Below the pieces are notes generated by a model. It had not been told where the DNA came from. It was given only the letters and a program-made list of their open reading frames with translations, and ran no database searches. Of a DNA stretch of 62,915 bases, positions 50,690 through 59,222 are shown piece by piece. This stretch comes from Candidatus Omnitrophota bacterium (GTDB lineage Bacteria > Omnitrophota > Gorgyraeia > Gorgyraeales > Gorgyraeaceae). Location: NCBI GenBank assembly GCA_018901615.1, contig JAHIEN010000108.1, positions 1 through 62,915 on the forward strand, written 5' to 3'. Positions within the stretch are counted from its first letter, which is position 1, and the number at the start of each line of letters is the position of its first letter. The position numbers and the translations under genes were made by a program.

Positions 50690-52875
50690 AAAGAGAAAAA
50701 AAAGACCTTATCTTTTCACTTGGCTTGCTTGGATTGGCTGTGCTTTTCATGGCAGCCATGATCTCCTATTCTCCGTATGACATCAGATTCGAGACATCCT
50801 CTCCAAATCTTCACATAAGGAACTACGTTGGCGTAGCAGGGGCCTACAGCGCGTGGTTTGTCTTTAAGCTTGTAGGTCATGCCGGATTTTTAATGCCGAT
50901 TCTTTTCCTGGTATGGGGGATCGGCTTGCTGGCGGAGAGGCTTGAACAAAGACCTTTTTTTAGGTTCCTGGGAATATTGCTTTTGTTCTGTTCAGGCTCT
51001 GCGCTCTTTAGTCTTACAGGTTCAAGTGATCCTGTCCTGGTAGTGGATAGAGGCGGGATTCTGGGTCTTTTTCTTTCGCGTATACTTTTCGGGTATTTCG
51101 GCTCTTTGGGCGGCTATACAATAACCATAACACTTGGTATCCTTGCGCTCTTGGTAGCTACAGACTTTCTTATTGTTCCGCTTGTCTCGTTTTTATTAGT
51201 GCGCACCTGGAACATTCTCGGAAGCCTAAGAAAGGCCAGGCTGCGGAAGACAGCGGATGTAAAAAAAGAGAGACCGAATATAAGGCCAAGGCTCAGGCCC
51301 GCGATCAAGATGGAAAAGAAGGAAGGTATAGAAGAAAAGGCAAAAGAGCCAGTCTTTCCCAGCATAATCTTATCCAAGCCAAAACCAGCGCCTAAAAAAC
51401 CCATTAAGATCGAACCGAGGATAGTCGGTGATTACAAGTTGCCCACCCTGGAACAACTTGACGCGCCTCCGCCTGAGTCAGAGAGGATGCTTGGCGAAGA
51501 CCTGGAAACCAGCGCGGGTGTTCTTGAGGACACCTTGCGAGACTTTGGGATAGAAACCAAGGTAGTTAATATAAGCAAAGGGCCTGTTATTACAAGGTAT
51601 GAACTTCAGCCAGCCCCTGGAGTTAAGGTCAACAGGATCACCGCGTTAAGCGATGACATAGCGCTTGTTATGAAGGCTACTACGGTCAGGATCGTAGCAC
51701 CTATACCAGGGAAGTCAGCTGTCGGCGTTGAGGTGCCGAACCAGAGTTCGTCTTTGGTTTTTCTCAGGGAAGTGCTAGAGTCCGGCGAGTTCCAGAAAAA
51801 GGCGGCAAAGTCAAAGCTCGCCATGGCGTTGGGAAAAGATATATCCGGAAAAAGCGTAGTTGCTGACCTCGGGGATATGCCGCATCTTTTAATAGCAGGC
51901 ACTACTGGTTCAGGAAAGACCGTATGCGTGAATTCATTGATAATGAGCATGATCTTTAACGCCACTCCTGACGAACTCAAGTTTATCATGGTCGATCCAA
52001 AGATGGTGGAACTGGCCATATATAACGGCTTGCCGCATCTTTTATGCCCTGTGGTGACTGATTCAAAGAAAGCGTCAGGCGCGCTTGACTGGGTGGTCAA
52101 TGAGATGGAAGAGCGATATAAGCTGCTCGCAAAGGCCTCTGTCAGGAATATAGACGCGTTCAACCTGAAATCAGAGGAAAGGCTGCCCTATATAGTGGTC
52201 ATCATAGATGAACTCGCTGATCTTATGGTCGTGGCGCAGCAGGAAGTGGAAAATGCTATTACGCGGTTGGCCCAGCTTTCCAGGGCAGTAGGCATACACA
52301 TAATACTTGCCACTCAGAGGCCGTCAGTGGATGTAGTGACAGGAGTAATAAAGGCAAACTTTCCCGCGAGGATTTCTTTTAAGGTGGCGTCCAAAGTAGA
52401 TTCAAGGACTGTACTTGATATGAACGGCGCGGATAAATTGTTAGGGAAAGGCGATATGCTGTTCCTGGAGCCTGGAAACGCGAAACCGATCAGGGCGCAA
52501 GGTACGCTTCTCACAGACGCTGAGATAGAACGGGTTGTCAATGTGATAAAAGAACAGAGAGAGCCTATCTATGATGACGAGATACTTGAAAAACAGAAAA
52601 AGAGCGCGTCTGGCAGGGGCGGGTTTGACAAAGATGAGTTTTTTGACGAAGCCGTAAAGATGGTCCTTGAAACAGGCCAGGCGTCTGTATCCATGCTGCA
52701 GCGCAGGCTCAGATTAGGTTATACCAGGGCCGCCCGTATGATAGACGCCATGGAAGAAGAAGGCATAGTAGGCCCTTTCAGGGGCAGTAAGACCAGAGAG
52801 ATACTCGTAAGCGAATATACAAGCAAGGAAGAGCCTGCTGAAACCGGGCAGGGTCCGCAAGAGGAAAATGCCTGA
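50686..52875 (+). CDS. ftsK: DNA translocase FtsK/SpoIIIE
   Basis: A 729-residue protein. ATG 50686 (MKREKKDLIFSLG) is chosen since it sits in the ATGA overlap with uppP; a GTG-type extension upstream would run inside uppP. Four membrane helices lie in residues 8-190, then a charged Pro-rich linker, then the motor: Walker A AGTTGSGKTVCVN, Walker B VVIIDELADLM and the segment ATQRPSVDVVTG. The C-terminal winged-helix gamma domain (QASVSMLQRRLRLGYTRAAR) reads KOPS sites. It pumps chromosome ends through the septum and helps XerCD dimer resolution. The gene overlaps the rodZ-like ORF by 8 bp. Confidence 0.96.
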   Translation: MKREKKDLIFSLGLLGLAVLFMAAMISYSPYDIRFETSSPNLHIRNYVGVAGAYSAWFVFKLVGHAGFLMPILFLVWGIGLLAERLEQRPFFRFLGILLLFCSGSALFSLTGSSDPVLVVDRGGILGLFLSRILFGYFGSLGGYTITITLGILALLVATDFLIVPLVSFLLVRTWNILGSLRKARLRKTADVKKERPNIRPRLRPAIKMEKKEGIEEKAKEPVFPSIILSKPKPAPKKPIKIEPRIVGDYKLPTLEQLDAPPPESERMLGEDLETSAGVLEDTLRDFGIETKVVNISKGPVITRYELQPAPGVKVNRITALSDDIALVMKATTVRIVAPIPGKSAVGVEVPNQSSSLVFLREVLESGEFQKKAAKSKLAMALGKDISGKSVVADLGDMPHLLIAGTTGSGKTVCVNSLIMSMIFNATPDELKFIMVDPKMVELAIYNGLPHLLCPVVTDSKKASGALDWVVNEMEERYKLLAKASVRNIDAFNLKSEERLPYIVVIIDELADLMVVAQQEVENAITRLAQLSRAVGIHIILATQRPSVDVVTGVIKANFPARISFKVASKVDSRTVLDMNGADKLLGKGDMLFLEPGNAKPIRAQGTLLTDAEIERVVNVIKEQREPIYDDEILEKQKKSASGRGGFDKDEFFDEAVKMVLETGQASVSMLQRRLRLGYTRAARMIDAMEEEGIVGPFRGSKTREILVSEYTSKEEPAETGQGPQEENA

Positions 52876-53659
52876 GATCCTAGGAAAAACTTTCAAAAAG
52901 GCGCGAGAGGCAAAGCAGCTTTCCATAGAAGAGACCTCAGAAAAAACACGCATACCTAAAAAAATCATCAAGGCCATAGAAGAAGACAGGCTCTGCGAGA
53001 TCCCCTCGGTGTTCTACGCCAGGGGGTTTGTCAGGACGTATTCTAAGTTTCTCGGGTGCGAAGGCGAAAAGGCTGTAAAAGAATACCTGGCAGGTTCAGA
53101 AAAAAAGAAAGAGGAGCCCCGCCTGCTTCTGGATAATGAACAGGTGCCAGGAGACAAGGTCCTTAAATACCAAAGAAAGGCAGCCATTGCCCTCTTGGCT
53201 ATTTTCGGCATATGGATGCTGGGCCTCGGCATTCTGCAGGTAAAAAAGTTTGTCAGTAATAGCGCGTCGAAATACAAGGCCCATGTCGCGGATAAAAAAG
53301 AGCAGGCTGTAAAAGAACAGGCGGTAAAGATAGTCCCTCCGCGGGAAGCGGCAAAAGAAAAGGTTCAGGATGCAGCTAAGGCCGTGCCTGAAAAAACAGA
53401 GGGTATTGAGCTTGAGATATCAGCCCGCGCCAGCACGTTGATAGAGGTTGTGAGCGATGATGACCTCTTGTTCAAAGGGATATTAAAGAAAGGGTCCAGC
53501 GATACCTGGCGCGCGAAAAAAGAGATAAATCTGGAGATCGGCAATGCCGGCGGGGTGACCCTGAAACTTAATGGCAAAGACTTAGGTTATGCGGGGAAAA
53601 GAGGAAAGAAGAAGACGATAGAAATAACCAAAGACGGCATAATAGATAAAACCAAATGA
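52868..53659 (+). CDS. RodZ-like helix-turn-helix membrane protein
   Basis: A 263-residue protein. A cytoplasmic HTH of the Xre/RodZ type (GKTFKKAREAKQLSIEETSE, residues 5-65) precedes a basic linker, a single membrane helix (about residues 98-120) and a periplasmic C-terminal DUF4115-like beta domain (about 175-260, ending KTIEITKDGIIDKTK). RodZ links the actin-like MreB to the elongation machinery and so helps set cell shape. It overlaps ftsK by 8 bp, implying co-translation in this division/envelope operon. Confidence 0.88.
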   Translation: MPEILGKTFKKAREAKQLSIEETSEKTRIPKKIIKAIEEDRLCEIPSVFYARGFVRTYSKFLGCEGEKAVKEYLAGSEKKKEEPRLLLDNEQVPGDKVLKYQRKAAIALLAIFGIWMLGLGILQVKKFVSNSASKYKAHVADKKEQAVKEQAVKIVPPREAAKEKVQDAAKAVPEKTEGIELEISARASTLIEVVSDDDLLFKGILKKGSSDTWRAKKEINLEIGNAGGVTLKLNGKDLGYAGKRGKKKTIEITKDGIIDKTK

Positions 53660-53719
53660 CAAGACCCAAGGCGCAAAATAAATTCGATCTTTTAGCTGCG
53701 TTCAAGATTGCCCTCCTCT

Positions 53720-54967
53720 ATGTCTAAGACTTTTTCAATAATAAGCCTTGGTTGTCCGCGTAATCTGGTGGATTCAGAATATATAGCGTCTGAGTTAAAG
53801 GCCAGTGGATATGCGTTCATGGAGCAGGTAAAGGATATAGATACCCTTGTGGTCAATACATGCGCATTTATTGAAGACGCTAAAAAAGAGTCTATAGACG
53901 TTATTTTAAAGGCGATAGACGCGAAAAAATCAGGCGATGTAAAGAAAATTATAGTAGCTGGGTGCTTGCCTGAGAGATACGCCATGGAATTAAAGAAAGA
54001 ATTTAAAGACATTGATGAGTTCAGGGGTGTGTTGGCGTTTAAATCCAGAGGTGTTCAGCAGGAGTTTAAGCTAACCTCGGGCCATTACGCGTATGTAAAG
54101 ATTTCAGAAGGATGCGGGAACAGATGCAGCTATTGCATAATACCATATCTAAAAGGCCCTTATAAGAGCAAGGAAATGGCTTCAATAATAGAGGAGGTCA
54201 GGGCCCTTGTAAAAAATGGAGTAAAAGAGATCGTACTTGTAGGCCAGGACACCTCTTTGTATGGTATTGACCTATATGGCAAAAAAAAGCTGGCCGAATT
54301 ATTAAAAAAGATCTGTAGTGTTGCCGGGGAAAGCTGGATAAGGCTTTTATATTGTCATCCCGCGAATCTGGATAGAGACGTTATCAGGCTTATCCGGGAT
54401 AGCAGTAATATATGCAAGTACATTGATCTGCCTGTCGAGCATATAAGCGACAGGATATTAAAGAAGATGGGGAGAAGGTCGGGCAAAAAAGATATTCTCT
54501 CTCTTATAGATCATATCAGGGCTGAAATCCCGGGTATCGCGTTAAGGAGTTCGCTTATAGTCGGGTTCCCTGATGAGACAGAAAAAGACTTTCAGGAGCT
54601 ATTGTCTTTTATCCGGGATGTCAAGTTTGAAAGATTGGGGATTTTCAGATATTCCAGAGAGGAAGGCACTCCCGCGTACAGATATAAAGGCCATATCCCT
54701 GAAAAAGAAAAAGAGAGGCGTTTCGATATGGCCATGTCGCTGCAGCAGGAGGTCTCTCTAGAGGTGAATGAAAGATTTAAGGGCCAGATATTGAAGGTAT
54801 TAATAGAAGACAGCGAAAAAGATTATTATATAGGCAGGACCGAATATGACGCCCCGGAGGTAGACGGTCTGATATATATAAAGGGCAAAGAACTGCAAAG
54901 AGGCAATTTTTACAACGTCCGCGTGACCAGCACATACGAATACGATTTAGTAAGCGAGGTATTATGA
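53720..54967 (+). CDS. rimO: Ribosomal protein S12 methylthiotransferase
   Basis: A 415-residue protein. ATG 53720 (MSKTFSIISLGCPRN) is preferred to TTG 53708, which would add four residues. The UPF0004 domain has the three cluster cysteines (LGCPRN, NTCAF, GCLPER). The rSAM cluster is EGCGNRCSYC (Cys132, Cys136, Cys139), with a C-terminal TRAM domain (GQILKVLIEDSEKDYYIGRT). RimO adds a methylthio group to Asp of S12 near the decoding site. The GCGNRCSYCIIP signature separates it from the related MiaB, whose motif differs. It overlaps pgsA by 4 bp. Confidence 0.94.
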   Translation: MSKTFSIISLGCPRNLVDSEYIASELKASGYAFMEQVKDIDTLVVNTCAFIEDAKKESIDVILKAIDAKKSGDVKKIIVAGCLPERYAMELKKEFKDIDEFRGVLAFKSRGVQQEFKLTSGHYAYVKISEGCGNRCSYCIIPYLKGPYKSKEMASIIEEVRALVKNGVKEIVLVGQDTSLYGIDLYGKKKLAELLKKICSVAGESWIRLLYCHPANLDRDVIRLIRDSSNICKYIDLPVEHISDRILKKMGRRSGKKDILSLIDHIRAEIPGIALRSSLIVGFPDETEKDFQELLSFIRDVKFERLGIFRYSREEGTPAYRYKGHIPEKEKERRFDMAMSLQQEVSLEVNERFKGQILKVLIEDSEKDYYIGRTEYDAPEVDGLIYIKGKELQRGNFYNVRVTSTYEYDLVSEVL

Positions 54968-55530
54968 ATCTTCCAAATAAATTAACAATATCAAGGATAA
55001 TACTGGCTGGTATTTTTATACTTTTTTTGTTTATTAAAGGGCCTGGCGCTAAGTTTATAGCGCTGGCTTTATTTTTAACAGCGTGTGTCACTGATTATTA
55101 TGACGGTTATCTTGCCAGGAAAAACAGCATGATCACGGATTTCGGGAGGTTTATGGATCCGATCGCTGACAAGGTCCTTATTTTAAGCGCCTTTCTCGCG
55201 TTTGTTGAGTTGAGGATCGTGCCTGCCTGGATGGTGATGGTGATCATAACCAGAGAGTTTATTATAACAGGAATAAGGTTCCTTGCCCTGTCCAAGAAAA
55301 AGGTCCTGGCGGCGGAAATCGCGGGTAAGCACAAGACTATTTCCCAGATAGTGTCAGTGTTATTCATCCTTATATTCCTTATTATCAAGGAGTCGGGTTT
55401 TACATTCCGTTATGTGCATCATTACAGGTCATTTATATATGTCCTCATGTCCATTACAGTGCTGATGACTCTTGTGTCAGGTGTTTCTTATATGATTAAG
55501 AATAGAGATGTTTTTACAAGGGAGAGATGA
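54964..55530 (+). CDS. pgsA: CDP-diacylglycerol-glycerol-3-P 3-phosphatidyltransferase
   Basis: A 188-residue integral membrane CDP-alcohol phosphatidyltransferase. The signature DGYLARKNSMITDFGRFMDP, then IADKVL, has the spaced Asp residues that bind Mg and the CDP headgroup. Helices flank it on both sides. It makes phosphatidylglycerophosphate, the precursor of phosphatidylglycerol. It overlaps both neighbours by 4 bp (ATGA in each case). The next gene, pgpA, performs the following dephosphorylation step, so the pair forms a pathway unit. Confidence 0.95.
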   Translation: MNLPNKLTISRIILAGIFILFLFIKGPGAKFIALALFLTACVTDYYDGYLARKNSMITDFGRFMDPIADKVLILSAFLAFVELRIVPAWMVMVIITREFIITGIRFLALSKKKVLAAEIAGKHKTISQIVSVLFILIFLIIKESGFTFRYVHHYRSFIYVLMSITVLMTLVSGVSYMIKNRDVFTRER

Positions 55531-55976
55531 GTTTTTTATATAGATTGATCGCAACAGTTTTTTTTGTGGGGTATATACCGTTTGCGCCAGGGACGTTCGG
55601 CAGTCTCGCGGCGCTTTTTTTATATTATTTCATCAAGGATTCTCCGTATGCAATGGGCGCGGCTGTTGCCTTAAGCCTTTTGTCGGGTTTTTTAAGCGCA
55701 GGCAGGGCGGAAAAGTTTTTTAAAAAAAAGGACCCTCGCAGTATAGTAATCGACGAATTTTCAGGCATGCTGATCGCGGTCTTATTTTTACCGCCGCGCC
55801 CGGCCTATATTTTAACCGCGTTTTTTCTTTTTAGATTCTTCGATGTGGTTAAGACTTGGCCGATCGCGGGGCTTGAGAGATTAAAGGGAGGCAAGGGGAT
55901 AATGCTTGACGATATAATGGCAGGCATATACGCCAACCTGATACTACAAGCCATAAATAACTTCACACTTTGGTGA
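55527..55976 (+). CDS. pgpA: Phosphatidylglycerophosphatase A
   Basis: A 149-residue membrane protein of the PgpA family. GYIPFAPGTFGSLAA and IVIDEFSGMLIA are the diagnostic segments (the latter with catalytic Asp/Glu), and FFDVVKTWPI plus DDIMAG complete the fold. It removes phosphate from phosphatidylglycerophosphate made by PgsA. The ATG overlaps the pgsA stop. Its C-terminus (INNFTLW) is encoded by the first arm of a long hairpin shared with the opposing thpR gene. Confidence 0.94.
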   Translation: MSFLYRLIATVFFVGYIPFAPGTFGSLAALFLYYFIKDSPYAMGAAVALSLLSGFLSAGRAEKFFKKKDPRSIVIDEFSGMLIAVLFLPPRPAYILTAFFLFRFFDVVKTWPIAGLERLKGGKGIMLDDIMAGIYANLILQAINNFTLW

Positions 55977-56001
55977 CACACAGAAAAGTGTGAAGTTATT
56001 T
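55955..56001. terminator. Bidirectional terminator between pgpA and thpR
   Basis: AAATAACTTCACACTTT (55955-55971) and AAAGTGTGAAGTTATTT (55985-56001) are a perfect 17-bp inverted repeat with a 13-nt loop. Short T runs follow on both strands. The pgpA stop is in the loop and the thpR stop is in the second arm, so both genes end within the stem-loop. Confidence 0.87.
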
Positions 56002-56568
56002 CTTTGAGAGAGGGAATTCTTGCAATAATGTGTATATAGCGCCTTTTGGAGTTAGGGTGCTCTGAAAGAGAATAAGCCTATTTATTTTCATGGTGGATTC
56101 AGTTTTAGCATAGGTTTCATTTATATTTTTTGCCAGTTCTTGAATGTTTTTTTGAGAGCGGACCCTTCCTAATGTAAGATGCGCTTTGTAGCAACGCCCT
56201 TCTTTTGTAAATCCTAGGTTTTTCATTTTATCTTCTATGTGGCCCGCCAATTTTTTTAAATTATCAGCGCCTTTTTCAATGCCGAGCCATATCACGCGCG
56301 GCCGGTTTATGTCAGGGAAGGCCCCAATACCTGAAAAAATTATTTGAAATACAACGGCCTTTGACGCTATGTCTTTAAGCGCGCCTGATATTTCAGGGAT
56401 TTTATCTTGTTCGATATTGCCGAGGAATTTCAGGGTCAGGTGCATCTGCGTATCATTTACCCATTTGACGTCAGATCCAGATCTTTTGAGTTGATCTATA
56501 AGCTCTGAGATTTTTAGCTTACTGGCAGGGCTGATTTCTATAGCTATGAACGCCCGGATTGTTTTCAC
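55996..56568 (-). CDS. thpR: RNA 2',3'-cyclic phosphodiesterase (LigT/2H family)
   Basis: A 190-residue 2H phosphoesterase. The two catalytic HxT motifs are MHLTLKFLG (near residue 42) and AHLTLGRVR (near residue 132). The start MKTIRAFIAIEISP is typical. ThpR hydrolyses 2',3'-cyclic phosphate ends of RNA, and in bacteria its physiological role is uncertain. It lies 18 bp after cinA on the minus strand and is probably co-transcribed with it. It converges on pgpA, with which it shares the bidirectional terminator. Confidence 0.93.
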   Translation of the reverse strand: MKTIRAFIAIEISPASKLKISELIDQLKRSGSDVKWVNDTQMHLTLKFLGNIEQDKIPEISGALKDIASKAVVFQIIFSGIGAFPDINRPRVIWLGIEKGADNLKKLAGHIEDKMKNLGFTKEGRCYKAHLTLGRVRSQKNIQELAKNINETYAKTESTMKINRLILFQSTLTPKGAIYTLLQEFPLSKK

Positions 56569-56586
56569 GGTAGTTTGTCTATTTGT

Positions 56587-57882
56587 CTAAGGCCTCGCTT
56601 TGGACAAGGCCTTTCTTATCATATTTAGCGCCGCTTGAGTCGATTTAAATTTGATTATCTTTCGTTGTCCAAGAAACCTGAATTCTTTACAGATAGTTTT
56701 TCTTTTCGCGGATAACGCGATGTAAACTAACCCGACAGGCTTTTTAGCTGTTCCGTTGCCAGGTCCGGCGATCCCGCTTATGCCGATACCTATATCTGTC
56801 TCAGCCAGTAGCCTTATATTTTTTGCCATAGAGGCGGCCACCTGTCTTGAGACAGCGCCGTATTTTTTGATAATTTCCATGGGGATATCAAGCAGTTTAT
56901 TTTTTGATTCATTACTGTAAGTTACGACCCCCGCCTTAAAATATCTGGAGCTGCCAGGAACATCAGTGATCCTGTTTGCCAGGAGCCCGCCTGTACAGGA
57001 TTCCGCCAGGGCAATGCTTTTTTTAGTCCTGAGAAGAAGCCTTCCGGTTATTTCTTCAAGGCCTTCATCGTCATAGGCGAAGATATGATCTCCAAGCCGG
57101 GATTCGATCCTTTTTTCTATTTTATTAATGGCGGTATTCGCGAGTTTTTTATTTTTTTCAGTCACTGTTATCTTTACAGCGATCTCTTCAGGATGCGGAT
57201 ATATGCCCATCTGAATATTTCCTTTAATATTAAGGATATCCTTGATCTTTTCATTTACCCTGGATTCAGGAAGCCCTGTTATTTTTATCACCCTTGATTT
57301 TATTATTAGACCCGGTTTAAAGGTTTTTTTGAGAAAAGGTATTATGGCCTGTTCAAACATGTCGCGCATCTCGAAAGGCACGCCCGGCAATGCAAAGAGG
57401 ATCTTCTTCTTCATCCTGACTTTCTCCCTTTTGGAAAAAGGGGAGGGCGAAGGGATAGGTATTATGAGACCAGGGGCGCTGCCGATATTGTTCAGTACAG
57501 CTGTGGCGCCTTCGGGGATCAGGGCCTGGCGGAGGTTGTTTTTTGGCATCTTCAGATTTCTTTTTTTAAAATGGGTTTTTATATTTTCAGCTACTTTTTT
57601 TTGCAGGATTAATTTTCTATCAAGGGTCTTTGATATACATCCCAGGGTTATGTCGTCCACAGTAGGGCCCAGCCCCCCTGTAAGGATGACTATGTCGGAA
57701 TCGCTCAATGAACTTCTAATAGCGTGAATAATAGTATCTTCTTCATCAGGAACAGAGATATGCTTGGAGGTCTTGATGCCTATAGAGGAAAGTCTTCTGG
57801 ATATATATTCGGCGTTTGTATTAGAGATATGGCCGAGGAGTATTTCATTGCCTATGCAGATCACATGAGCCTGTATGTCCAT
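56587..57882 (-). CDS. cinA: CinA: competence/damage-inducible, NMN amidohydrolase-type
   Basis: A 431-residue protein. ATG 57882 (MDIQAHVICIGNEILLGHI) is preferred; TTG 57900 would add six residues. The N-terminal COG1058/MoaB-like domain has GGLGPTVDD and LFALPGVPFEM. The C-terminal PncC domain has SLAESCTGGLLANRITDVPGSS and GISGIAGPGNGTAKKPVGLV. The family hydrolyses NMN to NaMN and pyrophosphate-type ADP-ribose compounds. Between SAPGLII and KKKILFALPG there is an unusual Pro/Ser/Lys-rich insertion (PIPSPSPFSKREKVRM) made by a palindromic DNA element. The reading frame continues through it. It is co-directional with thpR. Confidence 0.93.
   Translation of the reverse strand: MDIQAHVICIGNEILLGHISNTNAEYISRRLSSIGIKTSKHISVPDEEDTIIHAIRSSLSDSDIVILTGGLGPTVDDITLGCISKTLDRKLILQKKVAENIKTHFKKRNLKMPKNNLRQALIPEGATAVLNNIGSAPGLIIPIPSPSPFSKREKVRMKKKILFALPGVPFEMRDMFEQAIIPFLKKTFKPGLIIKSRVIKITGLPESRVNEKIKDILNIKGNIQMGIYPHPEEIAVKITVTEKNKKLANTAINKIEKRIESRLGDHIFAYDDEGLEEITGRLLLRTKKSIALAESCTGGLLANRITDVPGSSRYFKAGVVTYSNESKNKLLDIPMEIIKKYGAVSRQVAASMAKNIRLLAETDIGIGISGIAGPGNGTAKKPVGLVYIALSAKRKTICKEFRFLGQRKIIKFKSTQAALNMIRKALSKARP
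57424..57445. repeat. Palindromic element inserted in cinA reading frame
   Basis: CTCCCTTTT (57424-57432) and AAAAGGGGAG (57436-57445) are inverted, with one unpaired G. The element with its flanks encodes about 16 residues (PIPSPSPFSKREKVRM on the cinA strand) that CinA proteins do not normally have at this place. It resembles a mobile palindromic repeat that has landed in frame. Confidence 0.65.
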
Positions 57883-57977
57883 AGGAGATATTATAAGCAA
57901 TAGTTACAAAAGAAGCAAATTTTTTTTGAAAGAAATGGCAGGGGTGGTGTGTCTTATATGAAGGGAGGAGGTGATGT

Positions 57978-58017
57978 TATAATTTGCTTTACTTTAATGC
58001 GTTATGACTGGTATAAT
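57978..58017 (+). promoter_or_regulatory. Putative recA promoter region
   Basis: TATAAT occurs at 57978-57983 and again at 58012-58017. A weak -35 (TTTACT, 57988-57993) lies 18 bp before the second one. Both precede the palindromic leader and recA. The rest of the 259-bp gap 57883-58141 holds no gene. Confidence 0.5.
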
Positions 58018-58025
58018 TTTAACGA

Positions 58026-58070
58026 AGACATAGTTTACAGAAATCTCAGATTTTTGTAAACTGTATGTCT
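58026..58070 (+). promoter_or_regulatory. Long imperfect palindrome in recA leader
   Basis: The arms AGACATA/TATGTCT (58026-58032, 58064-58070) and GTTTACAGAAATCT/AGATTTTTGTAAAC (58033-58046, 58048-58061) are inverted around C58047 with one mismatch and a 2-nt bulge. It lies downstream of the TATAAT and upstream of recA. It could be a damage-response operator or an RNA hairpin. It does not match the E. coli or Bacillus LexA box as I know them. Confidence 0.6.
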
Positions 58071-58141
58071 GAGTTAAATCCACCGCAGGCGGATTAAATT
58101 TGTCCGATTCAAGCGGACTTACTTATTTGAGGAGGTTTAAG

Positions 58142-59176
58142 ATGGCTAAGAAAGAAGAAAAAAAGACAGTAGAGCAGAATGACAAGGAAAAGGCCCTGAA
58201 TACGGCATTTACGCAGATAGAGAAACAGTTTGGCAAGGGCTCCATAATGAGGCTTGGACAAGAGACCAATTTTGACGTGGACGTGATCCCTACAGGGGCG
58301 TTGTCGCTTAACCTGGCATTGGGCGTAGGGGGCGTGCCAAGGGGCAGGGTTGTGGAGATATTCGGACCTGAGGCAGGCGGAAAGACGACATTGACGCTGA
58401 GTATTATTTCAGAGGCGCAGAAGAAAGGCGGGGTGGCTGCTTTTATTGACGCGGAACACGCGTTAGACCCTACCTATGCAAAAAAATTAGGCGTGAATCT
58501 GGATGACCTCTTGATCTCCCAGCCAGATACAGGCGAGCAGGCCCTTGATATTGCCGAGATGCTTGTCAGGAGCAAGGCAGTTGACCTTATTGTCATAGAC
58601 TCTGTGGCAGCGCTTGTGCCCAGGGCAGAGATCGAAGGTGAGATGGGCGACAGACACATAGGCCTTCAGGCAAGGCTTATGTCCCAGGCCCTCAGAAAAT
58701 TGACTGCAGTGATCTCAAAGACAAATACCTGCATGATTTTTATAAACCAGATAAGGGAAAAGATAGGCGTCATGTTCGGGAGTCCTGAGGTTACGACTGG
58801 CGGACGGGCCTTGAAATTTTATTCTTCCGTAAGAATAGACCTGAGAAGGATCGGAGCTATAAAGTCAGGCGATGCTGTAATAGGCGCAAGGATAAGGGCC
58901 AAGGTTGTAAAGAACAAGGTCGCCCCGCCGTTCAAAAAAGCGGAATTCGATATAATGCACGATGAAGGTATTTCAAAATCAGGCAATATCCTGGACCTGG
59001 GCGTCGAAGAAGGAGTCTTGGGAAAGAGCGGTTCATGGATAACGTACGGGGATGAAAAGATAGGCCAGGGCAGGGAGTCAGCCAGGGAATTTCTAAAAGG
59101 CAATCTCAAGCTCAGCAATGAGATCGAGAAGAGAATAAAAGAAGTGGCGTTGAGTAAGGCGTCAGCTAAAAAATGA
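58142..59176 (+). CDS. recA: Recombinase RecA
   Basis: A 344-residue protein of usual length. ATG 58142 (MAKKEEKKTV) has GAGGAGG nine bases upstream; a TTG at 58100 would only add 14 non-family residues. Walker A reads GPEAGGKT (residues 75-82) where most RecAs have GPESSGKT. Walker B is LIVIDSVAALVPRAEIEGEM. The RecA signature ALKFYSSVRIDLRR is near residue 225. It forms filaments on single-stranded DNA, promotes strand exchange and triggers LexA cleavage. It is preceded by a palindromic leader and followed by htrA at 46 bp. Confidence 0.97.
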   Translation: MAKKEEKKTVEQNDKEKALNTAFTQIEKQFGKGSIMRLGQETNFDVDVIPTGALSLNLALGVGGVPRGRVVEIFGPEAGGKTTLTLSIISEAQKKGGVAAFIDAEHALDPTYAKKLGVNLDDLLISQPDTGEQALDIAEMLVRSKAVDLIVIDSVAALVPRAEIEGEMGDRHIGLQARLMSQALRKLTAVISKTNTCMIFINQIREKIGVMFGSPEVTTGGRALKFYSSVRIDLRRIGAIKSGDAVIGARIRAKVVKNKVAPPFKKAEFDIMHDEGISKSGNILDLGVEEGVLGKSGSWITYGDEKIGQGRESAREFLKGNLKLSNEIEKRIKEVALSKASAKK

Positions 59177-59177
59177 C

Positions 59178-59215
59178 CTGCCTCAAGCGGATTATTTAAG
59201 GATAAAAGGAGGCAG
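59178..59215 (+). promoter_or_regulatory. Hairpin enclosing the htrA ribosome-binding site
   Basis: CTGCCTC (59178-59184) and GAGGCAG (59209-59215) are a perfect 7-bp inverted repeat around a 24-nt A/T-rich loop. The second arm contains most of the GGAGG (59208-59212) that serves the htrA ATG at 59223. Folding would hide the Shine-Dalgarno. Confidence 0.5.
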
Positions 59216-59222
59216 CATAAAG

